DNA of 64,000 bases, from assembly GCF_018294505.1 (NCBI RefSeq), contig NC_057808.1, positions 353,512,696-353,576,695 on the forward strand, written 5' to 3'. Below, in pieces: positions 45,061-55,523 of this stretch. Within the stretch, counting starts at the first letter, position 1. Each line of letters begins with the position of its first letter. Below the pieces are notes generated by a model. The model searched no databases, had not been told where the DNA came from, and saw only the letters and a program-made list of their open reading frames with translations. Source of the stretch: Triticum aestivum (Eukaryota > Streptophyta > Magnoliopsida > Poales > Poaceae). The position numbers and the translations under genes are program-made.

Positions 45061-46654
45061 TGATACGTCTCCAATGTATCTATAAATTTTTATTGTTCCA
45101 TGTTGTTTTATTATCAATCTTGGATGTTTTATAATCATTTTATAGTCATTTTATATCATTTTTTGGTACTAACCTATTGACATAGTTCCAAGTGCCAGTT
45201 GCTATTTTTTCCGTGCTTTTTACATCGCAGGAAATCAATATCAGACGGAGTCCAAATGCCCCAAAACTTTACGGAGAATTTTTATGGGCTAGAAGGAACA
45301 CAACGGCCCCTGGTTACACCTGGGGGGAGTCCCGAGGAGGGGACAACCCACCAGGGCGTGCCACGAGGCCCAGGCGCGCCCTGGTGGGTTGTGCCCACCT
45401 CGGGTGCCCCCCGGACCGCCTCTTTGCTCTATAAATACCCCAATATTCCAGAAACCCTAAAAGTGTCGATGAAATATTCATCCGGCCGCCGCAGAGTCCA
45501 AAACCACCAGATCCAATCTAGACACCATCACAGAGGGGTTCACCACTTCCATTGGTGCCTCTCCGATGATGCGTGAGTAGTTCTTTGTAGACCTACGGGT
45601 CCGTAGTTAGTAACTAGATGGCTTGCTCTCTCTCTCTCTTGATTCTCACTACAATGGTCTCTTGGAGATCCATATGATGTAACTCTTTTTGCGGTGTGTT
45701 TGTTGGGATCCGATGAACTTAGAGTTTATGATCAGTTATATCTTTTTATATCCATGAAAGTTATTTGAGTTTCTTTCATCTCTTATATGCATGATCTCTT
45801 ATACCTCGTATTTCTTCTCCAATATTTGGGTTTTGTTTGGCCAACTTGATCTATTTATCTTGCAATGGGAAGAGGTGCCCGGTAGTGGGTTCGATCTTAC
45901 GATGCTTGATCCCAGTGACAGAAAGGGAACCGACACGTATGTATCGTTGCTACTAAGGATAAAAAAGATGGGATCTATATCTGCCGCAATAGATAAACGG
46001 ATCTTGTCTACATCATGTCATCGTTCTTATTGCCTTACTCCGTTTTTCCATGAACTTAATACACTAGATGCATGCTGGATAGCGGTCGATGTGTGGAGTA
46101 ATAGTAGTAGATGCAGGCGGTAGTCGGTCTACTAATCTTGGACGTGATGCCTATGTAATGATCATTGCCTGGATATCGTCATAATTATTTGAAGTTCTAT
46201 CAATTGCCCAACAGTAATTCATTTACCCACCGTTTGCTATTTTTCTCGGGAGAAGCCACTAGTGAAATCTACGGGCCCCGGGTCTTCTTTCTCATATATT
46301 TGCCTTTGCGATCTACTTTTCTCTTGCATTTATTTTCAGATCTATCAAACCAAAAATACAAAAATACTTTGCTGCACTTTATTTTATTTGCGATCTATTT
46401 ATTCAATCTATTACAACTTTCTCCCGTCCACGCACCATTTCTGGCGCCGTACCCGAAAGGGATTGACAACCCCTTTAACACGTCGGATTGCGAGGTGTTG
46501 TTATTTGTGTGCAGGGGCTGTTTATGTTGTGTTGCTTGGTTCTCCTACTGGTTCGATAACCTTGGTTTCATATCTGAGGAAAATACCTACCGCCGTTGTG
46601 CTACATAATCCCTTCCTCTTTGGGGAAATACCGACGTAGCTTCAAGCGACATCA
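45061..46654 (+). repeat. 3' LTR of element G
   Basis: TGATACGTCTCCAATG...AGCGACATCA, directly after the PPT. It carries the same hairpin module (about 45330-45405) and CTATAAATACCCC (near 45431) as the 5' LTR. Confidence 0.92.
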
Positions 46655-47249
46655 CTTAGGAGTGAAGGCCGGACGGGGAACCGAGGTCCTGCGGAGCTGG
46701 GCAGGGTACATGACACGTGGTCGTGCTCAATGGACGCAGACCTTGGGAGTTCGAAGCCTGCCTCCAGGGGGAGTCTGGCCCTCGGATGCTAGGGAGAGTC
46801 CTTCTTGATTCCAGGCTTGCCGAAGATATAGTCGCCTCCGGGCCTCCGGCGAAGAGCTCCGTACTAGGAGAGAGTCCGATGGGTTTCAAACTCCCATCTT
46901 CGGATGAGGAGGTTTGCTCTGGATCTAAGGCCAAGGCAGGGATGATTGCTGACTCTCGCACGAGGTCAGATAATGGACCCAACGGGTTTCCTTCTTGTAG
47001 GTGGGGAGCGGTCGGGGCCGAGAATCCTTTGAAGATTAAGTCTCCTCGGATATCAGCAATGTAATTCAGGCTCCTGAATCTGATCTGATGACCAGGGGCG
47101 TAGCTGTCGATCTGTTCAAGGTGACCAATTGAGTTGGCACGCAGAGCGAAGCCGCCGAACACGAAAAGTTGATCGGGGAGGAAAGTTTCCCCGGAAACAA
47201 CATCGTTGTTGATGATCAAAAGAGCCATCGAGCCTTCTAGCGATGACAC
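46655..47249 (-). pseudogene. First part of the gag-region ORF of element D, cut by element G
   Basis: Opens MSSLEGSMALLIINNDVVSG at 47249, 27 bases from the 5' LTR, and reads ETFLPDQLFVFGGFALRANS, DIRGDLIFKGFSAP, LVRESAIIPALALDPEQ to the G insertion point. Joined across G (TSD counted once) the following gag sequence SEALDLMRSLTTEVSPPNYA is in another frame, so a frameshift is also present. This N-terminal region is of unknown role. Confidence 0.7.
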
Positions 47250-47275
47250 AACGGAGCTCTCAATGAAAGCACCAA

Positions 47276-47747
47276 TGTCGGTGTCAAAACCGGCCGATCT
47301 CGGATAGGGGGTCCTGAACTGTGCGTCTGAGGATCGAAGGTAACAGGAGACAAAGGGGACACGATGTTTACCCAGGTTCGGGCCCTCTTGATGGAGGTAA
47401 AACCCTACTTCCCGCTTGATTGACTTTGATGAGTATAGGGGTTACAAGAGTTGATCTATCTCGAGATCGTAATGGCTAAACCCTAGTTGTCTAGCCTATG
47501 AATTCTGATAGCCTCTACGGACTAAACCCTCCGGTTTATATAGACACCGGAGGGGTCTAGGGTTGTACAGAGTCGGTTTACAGAAGAAGGAAACTATACA
47601 TGCGGACGCCAATCTTGCCATCCACGCAAAGGACAGTCCTATCCGGACACGGGGGATGTCTTCTTCCTTGTATCTTTACGGCCCATCAGTCTGGCCCATA
47701 ACACACAGCCCGGACATCCGAGGACCCCTTAATCCAGGACTCCCTCA
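47276..47747 (-). repeat. 5' LTR of element D (472 bp)
   Basis: TGTCGGTGTC...CTCCCTCA on the plus strand, followed by TSD CCCCT. On the minus strand it is followed by TTGGTGCTTTCATTGAGAG, the likely primer site. A TATATAAACCGGAGG box lies near 47538 (minus strand). Confidence 0.92.
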
Positions 47748-47752
47748 CCCCT

Positions 47753-48430
47753 CTCGGCGAAAGAAGGACGAGCAAGGCCCCTACCATTGTCTCCCCCCCC
47801 CCCGCCATGGCCTCATCTGCAGCGACCACGTTCGCCGCAGCCATCTCCTTGGCCTTAGAAATAGCCGCTTGGGCCAATTCATTTTCCCAAATAAGAGAAA
47901 GGATAGTAGAAGGAGAGCCAAATCCCGGATCGAGAGAGACCCCCACATCAGAGAGAACGTGTAGTAGATGATCATCAGAGAATGCAGGCAAAACCAACCA
48001 TACAGGGGAGGAAGGAGAAGAGGAAGGATGTCGAGAAGTACCTGGGAGGCAGATCCTTGGCCGCCGCATGCCGATCCACACGACCGCCACCGGCTCCCCG
48101 GAGTCCCGAATCCGACGGCCCTTGCAAGCTGTGGAGGTGGGTGAACGGATCGGCGGGGAGCGAACCGCAGGGGAGGGCGTAGCAGCACCTGAGGCATAAC
48201 CAAACGCCGCCACAAGATCAGCTTCCAGACGACGACACAACCCGGCCACGGACAGTTTGGAGCCCGATGACGCCTTGCTCTTGGCGGAGAACTTCCTGAC
48301 CGAGGTATTCTTCTTGCTAGCAGGGGCAATATCCATAGGAGCTGGAGAGAGGGGCAGGTCTTCAATCCTCGAGGTAGTAGGAGAGATCTTTTGAAATCTG
48401 AAAACACTCCATGATTGTGGCGACATTGGG
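47753..48430 (-). pseudogene. LINE ORF1 C-terminal part
   Basis: Minus-strand frame with TSRIEDLPLSPAPMDIAPAS, KKNTSVRKFSAKSKASSGSK, LSVAGLCRRLEADLVAAFGY and a Ser/Pro/Ala-rich tail. It precedes, across element D, the LINE ORF2 endonuclease at 12587, so it is taken as the ORF1 end of the same LINE. I recognise the position and style, not a named domain. A poly-C run (47795-47806) and frameshifts show decay. It abuts RNase H sequence near 48430, so the LINE is 5'-truncated into an older relic. Confidence 0.55.
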
Positions 48431-48543
48431 ACCATAATAGTTCTCAACATCGTCATAACTAGGGAAGAATCAGATTCCACCATCAGTTTGTTACATCCCT
48501 GTTGCTCTGCCAGAAGAACACCATTATGAAGAGCAAGCATTTC
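48430..48543 (-). pseudogene. RNase H-like domain, second part (LINE-type)
   Basis: Minus-strand MLALHNGVLLAEQQGCNKLM and VESDSSLV are the central helix and the ESDS catalytic-region motif of the plant RVT_3/RNase H family. The first part of the same domain lies beyond element H at 57232-57729. Confidence 0.75.
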
Positions 48544-50230
48544 TGTTGGAAATATGCCCTAGAGGCAATAATAAAATGGTTATTATTATATTTCCTTGTT
48601 CATGCTATAATTGTGTTATCCGGAAATCGTAATACATGTGTGAACACATAGACCATAACATGTCCCTAGTGAGCCTCTAGTTGACTAGCTCGTTGATCAA
48701 TAGATGGTTACGGTTTCCTGACCATGGACATTGGACGTCATTGATAATGGGATCACATCATTAGGAGAATGATGTCATGGACAAGACCCAATCCTAAGCA
48801 TAGCACTAGATCGTGTAGTTCGTTTGCTGAAGCTTTTCTAATGTCAAGTATCATTTCCTTAGACCATGAGATCGTGCAACTCCCGGATACCGTAGGAATG
48901 CTTTGGGTGTACCAAACGTCACAACGTAACTAGGTGGCTATAAAGGTGCACTACAGGTATCTCCGAAAGTGTCTGTTGGGTTGGCTCGGATCGAGACTGT
49001 GATTTGTCACTCCGTATGACGGAGAGTATCTCTGGGCCCACTCGGTATTGCATCATCATAATGAGCTCAATGTGACTAAGTAGTAAGTCACGGGATCATG
49101 CATTACGGAACGAGTAAAGTGACTTGCCGGTAACGAGATTGAACGAGGTATTGGGATATCGACGATCGAATCTCGGGCAAGTAACGTACCGATTGACAAA
49201 GGGAATTGTATACGGGATTTCTTGAATCCTCGACATCGTGGTTCATCCGATGAGATCATCGTGGAACATGTGGGAGCCAACATGGGTATCCAGATCCCGC
49301 TGTTGGTTATTGGCTAGAGAGGTGTCTCGGTCATGTCTGCATGATTCCCGAACCCGTAGGGTCTACACACTTAAGGTTCGATGACGCTAGGGTTATAAGG
49401 AAGGTTTGTATGTGATTACCAAATGTTGTTCGGGGTCCCGAATGAGATCCCGGACGTCACGAGGAGTTCCGGAATGGTCCGGAGGTAAATATTTATATAT
49501 GGGAAGTCACCATACGGTCACCGGAAATATTCGGGGGTATACCGGTATTGTACCGGGACCACCGGAGGGGTTCCGGGGGTCCACCTGCGCCGGAGGGCCT
49601 TATGGGCTGTAGGTGGAAGGGAACCAGCCCTTAGTGGGCTGGGCGCCAACCCTCCTAAGGCCCATGCGCCTAGGGTTTGGGGGAAACCCTAAAGGGGGCC
49701 CCCCCCTTGCTTGGGGGGCAAGCCACCTCCCCCTTGGCCGCCGCCCCCCCTCTAGATCCCATCTAGAGGGGCCGGCCCCCTTCCCCCTTCTCCCTATAAA
49801 TAGAGGGGTGAGGGGAGGGCTGCAGAACCACATCTAAGGCGCAGCCCCTCCCCTCCCCAACACCTCTCCTCCTCCGCGTGTGCTTGGCAAAGCCCTGCCG
49901 GAGAACTGTCACTCCACCACCACCACGCCGTCATGCTGCTGTTGGAGCCTTCTTCCTCAACCTCTCCCTCCTCCTTGCTGGATCAAGGCGTGGGTGACGT
50001 CACCGCTCCATACGTGTGTTGAACGCGGAGGTGCCGTCCGTTCGGCGCTTGGATCATCGGTGATTCGGATCACGACGAGTACGACTCCATCAACCCCGTT
50101 CTCTTGAACGCTTCCGCTCGCGATCTACAAGGGTATGTAGATGCACTCCTCCCCTCTCGTTGCTTGTAAACTCCATAGATTGATCTTGGTGATGCGTAGA
50201 AAATTTTAATTTATGCTACGATCCCCAACA
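48544..50230 (+). repeat. 5' LTR of element H (1687 bp), short internal deletion
   Basis: TGTTGGAAATATGCCC...GATCCCCAACA. Compared with its partner it lacks about 20 bp near 48606, between two copies of TTGTTCATG seen in the 3' LTR (near 55575 and 55595): a direct-repeat deletion. CTATAAATAGAGGGG near 49793 is the likely TATA box. Confidence 0.92.
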
Positions 50231-51515
50231 GTGGCATCATGAGCTAGGTCTATGCGTAGTTTCTATGCACGAGTAGAACACAAGTTGTTGTGGGCGTTGA
50301 TTTTGTCAATTTACTTGCTGTTACTAGTCTTATCTTGATTCGGCGGCATCGTGGGATGAAGCGGCCCGGACCGACCTTACACGTACGCTTACGTGAGACA
50401 GGTTCCACCGACTGACATGCACTAGTTGCATAAGGTGGCTAGCGGGTGTCTGTCTCTCCCACTTTAGTCGGATCGGATTTGATGAAAAGGGTCCTTATGA
50501 AGGGTAAATAGAAATTGGCATATCACGTTGTGGTTTTGGCGTAGGTAAGAATCGTTCTTGCTAGAAACCTATAGCAGCCACGTAAAAGTTTGCAACAACA
50601 ATTAGAGGACATCTAACTTGTTTTTGCGGCAAGTGTCATGTGATGTGATATGGCCAGAAGGATGTGATGAATGATATATGTGATGTATGAGATTGATCAT
50701 GTTCTTGTAATAGGAATCACGACTTGCATGTCGATGAGTATGACAACCGGCAGGAGCCTAGGAGTTGTCTTAATTTATTTATGACCTGCATGTCAACTGA
50801 AACGTCATGTAATTACTTGACTTTATTGCTAACCGTTAGCCATAGTAGTAGAAGTAATAATTGGCGAGACAACTTCATGAAGACACGATGATGGAGATCA
50901 TGATGATGGAGATCATGGTGTCATGCCGGTGACGATGATGAACATGGCGCCCCGAAGATGGAGATCAAAAGGAGCAAAATGATATTGGCCATATCATGTC
51001 ACTATTTGATTGCATGTGATGTTTATCATGTTTTACATCTTATTTGCTTAGAACGACGGTAGCATAAATAAGATGATCCCTCGCTAAAATTTCAAGAAAG
51101 TGTTCCCCCTAACTGTGCACCGTTGCGAAGGTTCGTTGTTCCGAAGCACCACGTGATGATCGGGTGTGATAGGTTCTAACGTTCGCATACAACGGGTGTA
51201 AGCCAGATTTACACACGCAATACACTTAGGTTGACTTGACGAGCCTAGCATGTACAGACATGGCCTCGGAACACAAGAGACCGAAAGGTCGAACATGAGT
51301 CGTATAGCAGATACGATCAACATGAAGATGTTCACCGATGATGACTAGTCCGTCTCACGTGATGATCGGACACGGCCTAGTTGACTCGGATCATGTATCA
51401 CTTAGATGACTAGAGGGATGTCTGTCTGAGTGGGAGTTCGTTAATAGTTTGATTAGATGAACTTAATTATCATGAACTTAGTCTAAAAACCTTTACAATA
51501 TGTCTTGTAGATCAA
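50231..51515 (+). other. PBS and untranslated leader of element H
   Basis: TGGCATCATGAGCTAGG at 50232-50248 is a mutated initiator tRNA-Met primer site (intact in copy F). The remaining 1.27 kb leader aligns with that of F and has short frames only, including the GATGGAGATCATGATGATGG stretch near 50890. Confidence 0.75.
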
Positions 51516-52418
51516 ATGGCCCACACTAATGTTGCCCTCAACTTCAACGCGTTCCTAGAGAAAACCAAGCTGAAAGACGATGGTAGCAACTACCCGGACT
51601 AGGTCCGTAACCTGAGGATTATCCTCATAGCTGCCAAGAAAGCATATGTCCTTGAAGCACCGCTAGGTGATGCACCTGTTTTCCCAGCAACTCAAGACGT
51701 TCTGAACGCCTGGCAGTCACGTAGTGATGATTACTCCCTGGTTCAGTGCGGCATGCTTTACAGCTTAGAACCGGGGCTCCAAAAGCGTTTTGAGCAGCAC
51801 GGAGCATATGAGATGTTCCAAGAGCTGAAAATGGTTTTCCAAGCTCATGCCCGGGTCGAGAGATATGAAGTCTCCGACAAGTTCTACAGTTGTAAGATGG
51901 AGGAGAATAGTTCCGTCAGCGAACACATACTCAAAATGTCTGAGTTGCACAACCGCTTGTCTCAGCTAGGAGTTAATCTCCCGGATGACGCGGTCGTTGA
52001 CAGAATCCTTCAGTCGCTCCCACCTAGCTACAAGAGCTTTGTGATGAACTTCAATATGCAGGGGATGGAAAAGACCATTCCTGAGGTATATTCAATGCTG
52101 AAATCAGCGGAGGTGGAGATCAAAAAGGAACATCAAGTGTTGATGGTGAATAAAACCACTAAGTTCAAGAAAGGCAAGGGTAAGAAGAACTTCAAGAAAG
52201 ACGGCAAGGGAGTTGCCGCGCTCGGTAAGCAAGCTGCCGGGAAGAAGACAAAGAATGGACCCAAGCCTGAGACTGAGTGCTTTTATTGCAAGGGAAACGG
52301 TCACTGGAAGCGGAACTGCCCCAAGTACTTAGCGGATAAGAAGGCCGGTAGTACCAAAGGTATATGTGATATACATGTTATAGATGTGTACCTAACCAGC
52401 GCTCGTAGTAGCTCCTAG
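51516..52418 (+). pseudogene. gag of element H
   Basis: ATG 51516 (MAHTNVALNFNAFLEKTKLK). A TAG at about 51600 replaces the Trp codon of copy F in NYxD-W-VRNLR. The capsid region continues with QKRFEQHGAYEMFQELKMVF and SVSEHILKMSELHNRLSQLG, then a Lys-rich linker and the CCHC knuckle CFYCKGNGHWKRNCPKYL. The frame ends at TAG 52416-52418, again in place of a Trp codon that is intact in F. Confidence 0.9.
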
Positions 52419-52432
52419 GTATTTGATACCGG

Positions 52433-54115
52433 TGCGGTTGCTCATATTTGTAACTCAAAGCAGGAGCTGCGGAATAAGCGGAGTCTGGCGAAGGACGAGG
52501 TAACGATGTGCGTCGGGAATGGTTCCAAGGTCGATGTGATCGCCGTCGGCACGCTACCTCTACATTTACCTACGGGACTAGTTTTAAACCTCAATAATTG
52601 TTATTTCGTGCCAGCTTTGAGCATGAACATTGTATCTGGATCTCGTTTAATGCGAGATGGCTACTCATTTAAATCCAAGAATAATGGTTGTTCTATTTAT
52701 ATGAGAGATATGTTTTATGGTCATGCCCCACTGGTCAATGATTCTTAATGAATCTCGAACGTGATGTTACACATATTCATAGTGTGAATGCCAAGAAATG
52801 TAAGGTTGATAATTATACTCCCACATACTTGTGGCACTGCCGCCTTGGTCACATTGGTGTCAAACGCATGAAGAAACTCCATGCAGATGGACTTTTGGAG
52901 TCTCTTGATTATGAATCATTTGACACGTGCGAACCATGCCTCATGGGCAAAATGACCAAGACTCCGTTCTCCGGAACAGTGGAGCGAGCAACCAACTTAT
53001 TGGAAATCATACATACTGATGTGTGCGGTCCAATGAGCGTTGAGGCTCGCGGTGGCTATCGTTATGTTCTCACCCTCACTGATGACTTGAGTAGATATGG
53101 GTATGTCTACTTAATGAAACACAAGTCTGAGACCTTTGAAAAGTTCAAGGAATTTCAGAGTGAGGTTGAGAATCAACGTGACAGGAAAATAAAGTTCTTA
53201 CGATCAGATCGTGGAGGGGAATATTTGAGTCACGAATTTGGCACACACTTAAGGAAATGTGGAATTGTTTCACAACTCACGCCGCCTGGAACACCTCAGC
53301 GTAATGGTGTGTCCGAACGTCGTAATCGCACTCTATTGGATATGGTGCGATCTATGATGTCTCTTACCGATCTACCGCTATCATTCTGGGGTTATGCTTT
53401 AGAGACTGCCGCATTCACTTTAAATAGGGCTCCGTCGAAATCCGTTGAGACGACACCGTATGAATTATGGTTTGGAAAGAAACCTAAGCTGTCGTTTCTT
53501 AAAGTTTGGGGATGCGATGCTTATGTCAAGAAACTTCAACCTGAAAAGCTCGAACCCATGTCGGAAAAATGCGTCTTCATAGGATACCCTAAGGAAACCA
53601 TTGGGTATACCTTCTACCTCAGATCCGAAGGCAAGATCTTCGTTGCCAAGAACGGGTCCTTTCTGGAGAAAGAGTTTCTCTCGAAAGAAGTAAGTGGGAG
53701 GAAAGTGGAACTTGATGAGATGACCCCTCTCGAACCAGAAAGTAGCGCAGCACAAGAAAATGTTTCTGTGGTGCCTGCACCGACTAGAGAGGAAGTTAAT
53801 GATGACAATCATGATCAAGTTACCACTGAACTTCGTAGGTCCACAAGGACATGTTCCGCACCAGAGTGGTACGGCAACCCTGTCCTGGAAATCATGTTAT
53901 TGGACAACGGTGAACCTTCGAACTATGAAGAAGCAATGGCGGGTCCAGATTCCAACAAATGGCTTGAAGCCATGCAATCCGAGATGGGATCCATGTATGA
54001 AAACAAAGTGTGGACTTTGACAGACTTGCCCGATGATCGGCGAGCGATAGAAAATAAATGGATCTTTAAGAAGAAGACGGACGTGGATGGAAATGTTACC
54101 ATCTACAAAGCTTGA
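52433..54115 (+). pseudogene. Protease, integrase and start of RT of element H
   Basis: Protease active site FDTGAVAHICNS follows the stop. A 4-bp deletion near 52740 shifts the frame (LVNDS-stop). From 52748 a 455-codon open frame has the HHCC finger (YLWHCRLGHIGVKRM; CEPCLMGK), integrase core (TDVCGPM, RSDRGGEYLSHEF, GTPQRNGVSERRNRT) and the RT entry (EWYGNPVLEI, NKWIFKKKTDVDGNVTIYKA) up to TGA 54113-54115, where copy F has CGA. It is the longest intact stretch of any BARE-like pol here. Confidence 0.9.
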
Positions 54116-55491
54116 CTTGTCGCTAAGGGTTATCGACAAGTTCAAGGAGTTGACTACGATGAGACCTTCTCACCCGTAGCGAAGCTGAAGTCCGTCCGAA
54201 TCATGTTAGCAATTGCCGCATTCTACGATTATGAAATATGGCAAATGGACGTCAAAACGGCATTCCTTGACGGCTTCCTTAAGGAAGAATTGTATATGAT
54301 GCAGCCGGAAGGTTTTGTCGATCCTAAGAATGCTGACAAAGTATGCAAGCTCCAGCGCTCAATCTATGGGTTGGTGCAGGCATCTCGGAGTTGGAACATT
54401 CGCTTTGATGAGATGATCAAAGCGTTTGGGTTTACACAGACTTATGGAGAAGCCTGTGTTTACAAGAAAGTGAGTGGGAGCTCTGTAGCATTTCTCATAT
54501 TATATGTGGATGACATACTATTGATGAGAAATGATATAGAATTCTTGGAAAGTATAAAGGCCTACTTGAATAAGTGTTTTTCAATGAAGGGCCTTGGAGA
54601 AGCTGCTTACATATTAGGCATCAAGATCTATAGAGATAGATCGAGATGCCTCATAGGTCTTTCACAAAGCACATACCTTGACAAGATATTGAAGAAGTTC
54701 AATATGGATCAGTCCAAGAAGGGGTTCTTGCCTGTATTGCAAGGTGTGAGATTGAGCACGGCTCAATGCCCGACCACGGCAGAAGATAGAGAAAAGATGA
54801 GTGTCGTCCCCTATGCCTCGGCCATAGGGTCTATTATGTATGCCATGCTGTGTACCAGACCTGATGTAAACCTTGCCGTAAGTTTGGTAGGAAGGTACCA
54901 AAGTAATCCCGGCATGGAACACGTGACAGCGGTCTAGATGCTAGCTTCGACACAGATCTGGATGACTCTAAGGATATGTTTCTCGTTTATGGAGGTGACG
55001 AAGAGCTCGTCGTAAAGGGTTACGTCGATGCTAGCTTCGACACAGATCTGGATGACTCTAAGTCACAAACCGGATACGTGTATATTTTGAATGGTGGGGC
55101 AGTCAGCTGGTGCAGTTGCAAGCAAAGCGTCGTGGCGGGATCTACATGTGAAGCGGAGTACATGGCAGCCTCTGAGGCAGCACATGAAGCAATCTGGATG
55201 AAGGAGTTCATTGTCGACCTAGGAGTTATTCCCAATGCATCGGGGCCGATGACTCTCTTCTGTGACAACACTGGAGCTATTGCCCTTGCCAAGGAGCCCA
55301 GGTTTCACAAGAAGTCCAGGCACATCAAGCGTCGCTTCAACTCCATTCGTGAAAATGTTCAAAATGGAGACATAGATATTTGTAAAGTACATACGGATTT
55401 GAATGTCGCAGATCCGTTGACTAAACCTCTTCCACGGGCAAAACATGATCAACACCAGAATTCTATGGGTGTACGATCCATCACAATGTAA
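54116..55491 (+). pseudogene. RT and RNase H region of element H
   Basis: YRQVQGVDYDETFSPVAKLK, MDVKTAFLDG, catalytic YVDDILLMRN, then YLDKILKKFNMDQSKKGFLP. After NPGMEHVTAV the sequence is replaced at about 54921-54972 by foreign order: 36 bp (54937-54972) copied from 55027-55062. RNase H follows intact: DASFDTDLDDSKSQTGYVYI, EYMAASEAAHEAIWMKEFIV, FCDNTGAIALAKEPRFHKKS, to the stop at 55491. Confidence 0.9.
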
Positions 55492-55523
55492 CTAGATTAT
55501 TGACTCTAGTGCAAGTGGGAGAC

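Larger units (their letters stand above)
39962..46654 (+). mobile_element. Sabrina-like non-autonomous Gypsy (Athila-group) element G
   Basis: 6693 bp with perfect TSD CTTAG (39957-39961 and 46655-46659) in D's gag leader. LTRs are 39962-41534 (1573 bp) and 45061-46654 (1594 bp), TGATACGTCTCC...GCGACATCA. PBS is of tRNA-Asp type and a PPT (TAAGCTTGGGGATGC) abuts the right LTR. The 3.5 kb interior has only one short ORF and none of protease, RT, RNase H or integrase. The LTR pair differs at a few percent of positions by eye. The name Sabrina is from memory. Confidence 0.88.
12665..47747 (-). mobile_element. Gypsy retrotransposon D, complete but RT-less, carrying an antisense gene and nested insertions
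   Basis: LTRs at 47276-47747 (5') and 12665-13138 (3') are flanked by a perfect 5-bp TSD CCCCT (12660-12664 and 47748-47752) in a LINE. Without insertions E and G it is about 9.7 kb. In minus sense: 5' LTR, leader/gag N-terminus (47249-46655), gag (39961-37600), protease (37530-37308 then 18589-18110), about 1.2 kb non-coding, an antisense gene on the plus strand (16862-13692), PPT and 3' LTR. RT, RNase H and integrase are absent, so it is non-autonomous. By eye its LTRs differ at about 17 of 472 positions plus a 2-bp indel (about 3.6%); at the commonly used grass LTR rate of 1.3e-8 per site per year that is roughly 1.4 million years. Confidence 0.9.

Noticed and set aside
48100..48540. A single cellular RNase H gene fused to a Ser/Pro-rich protein
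   Set aside because: The parts belong to LINE-type RNase H and to LINE ORF1-like sequence, with decay and no promoter; a transposon relic explains both.
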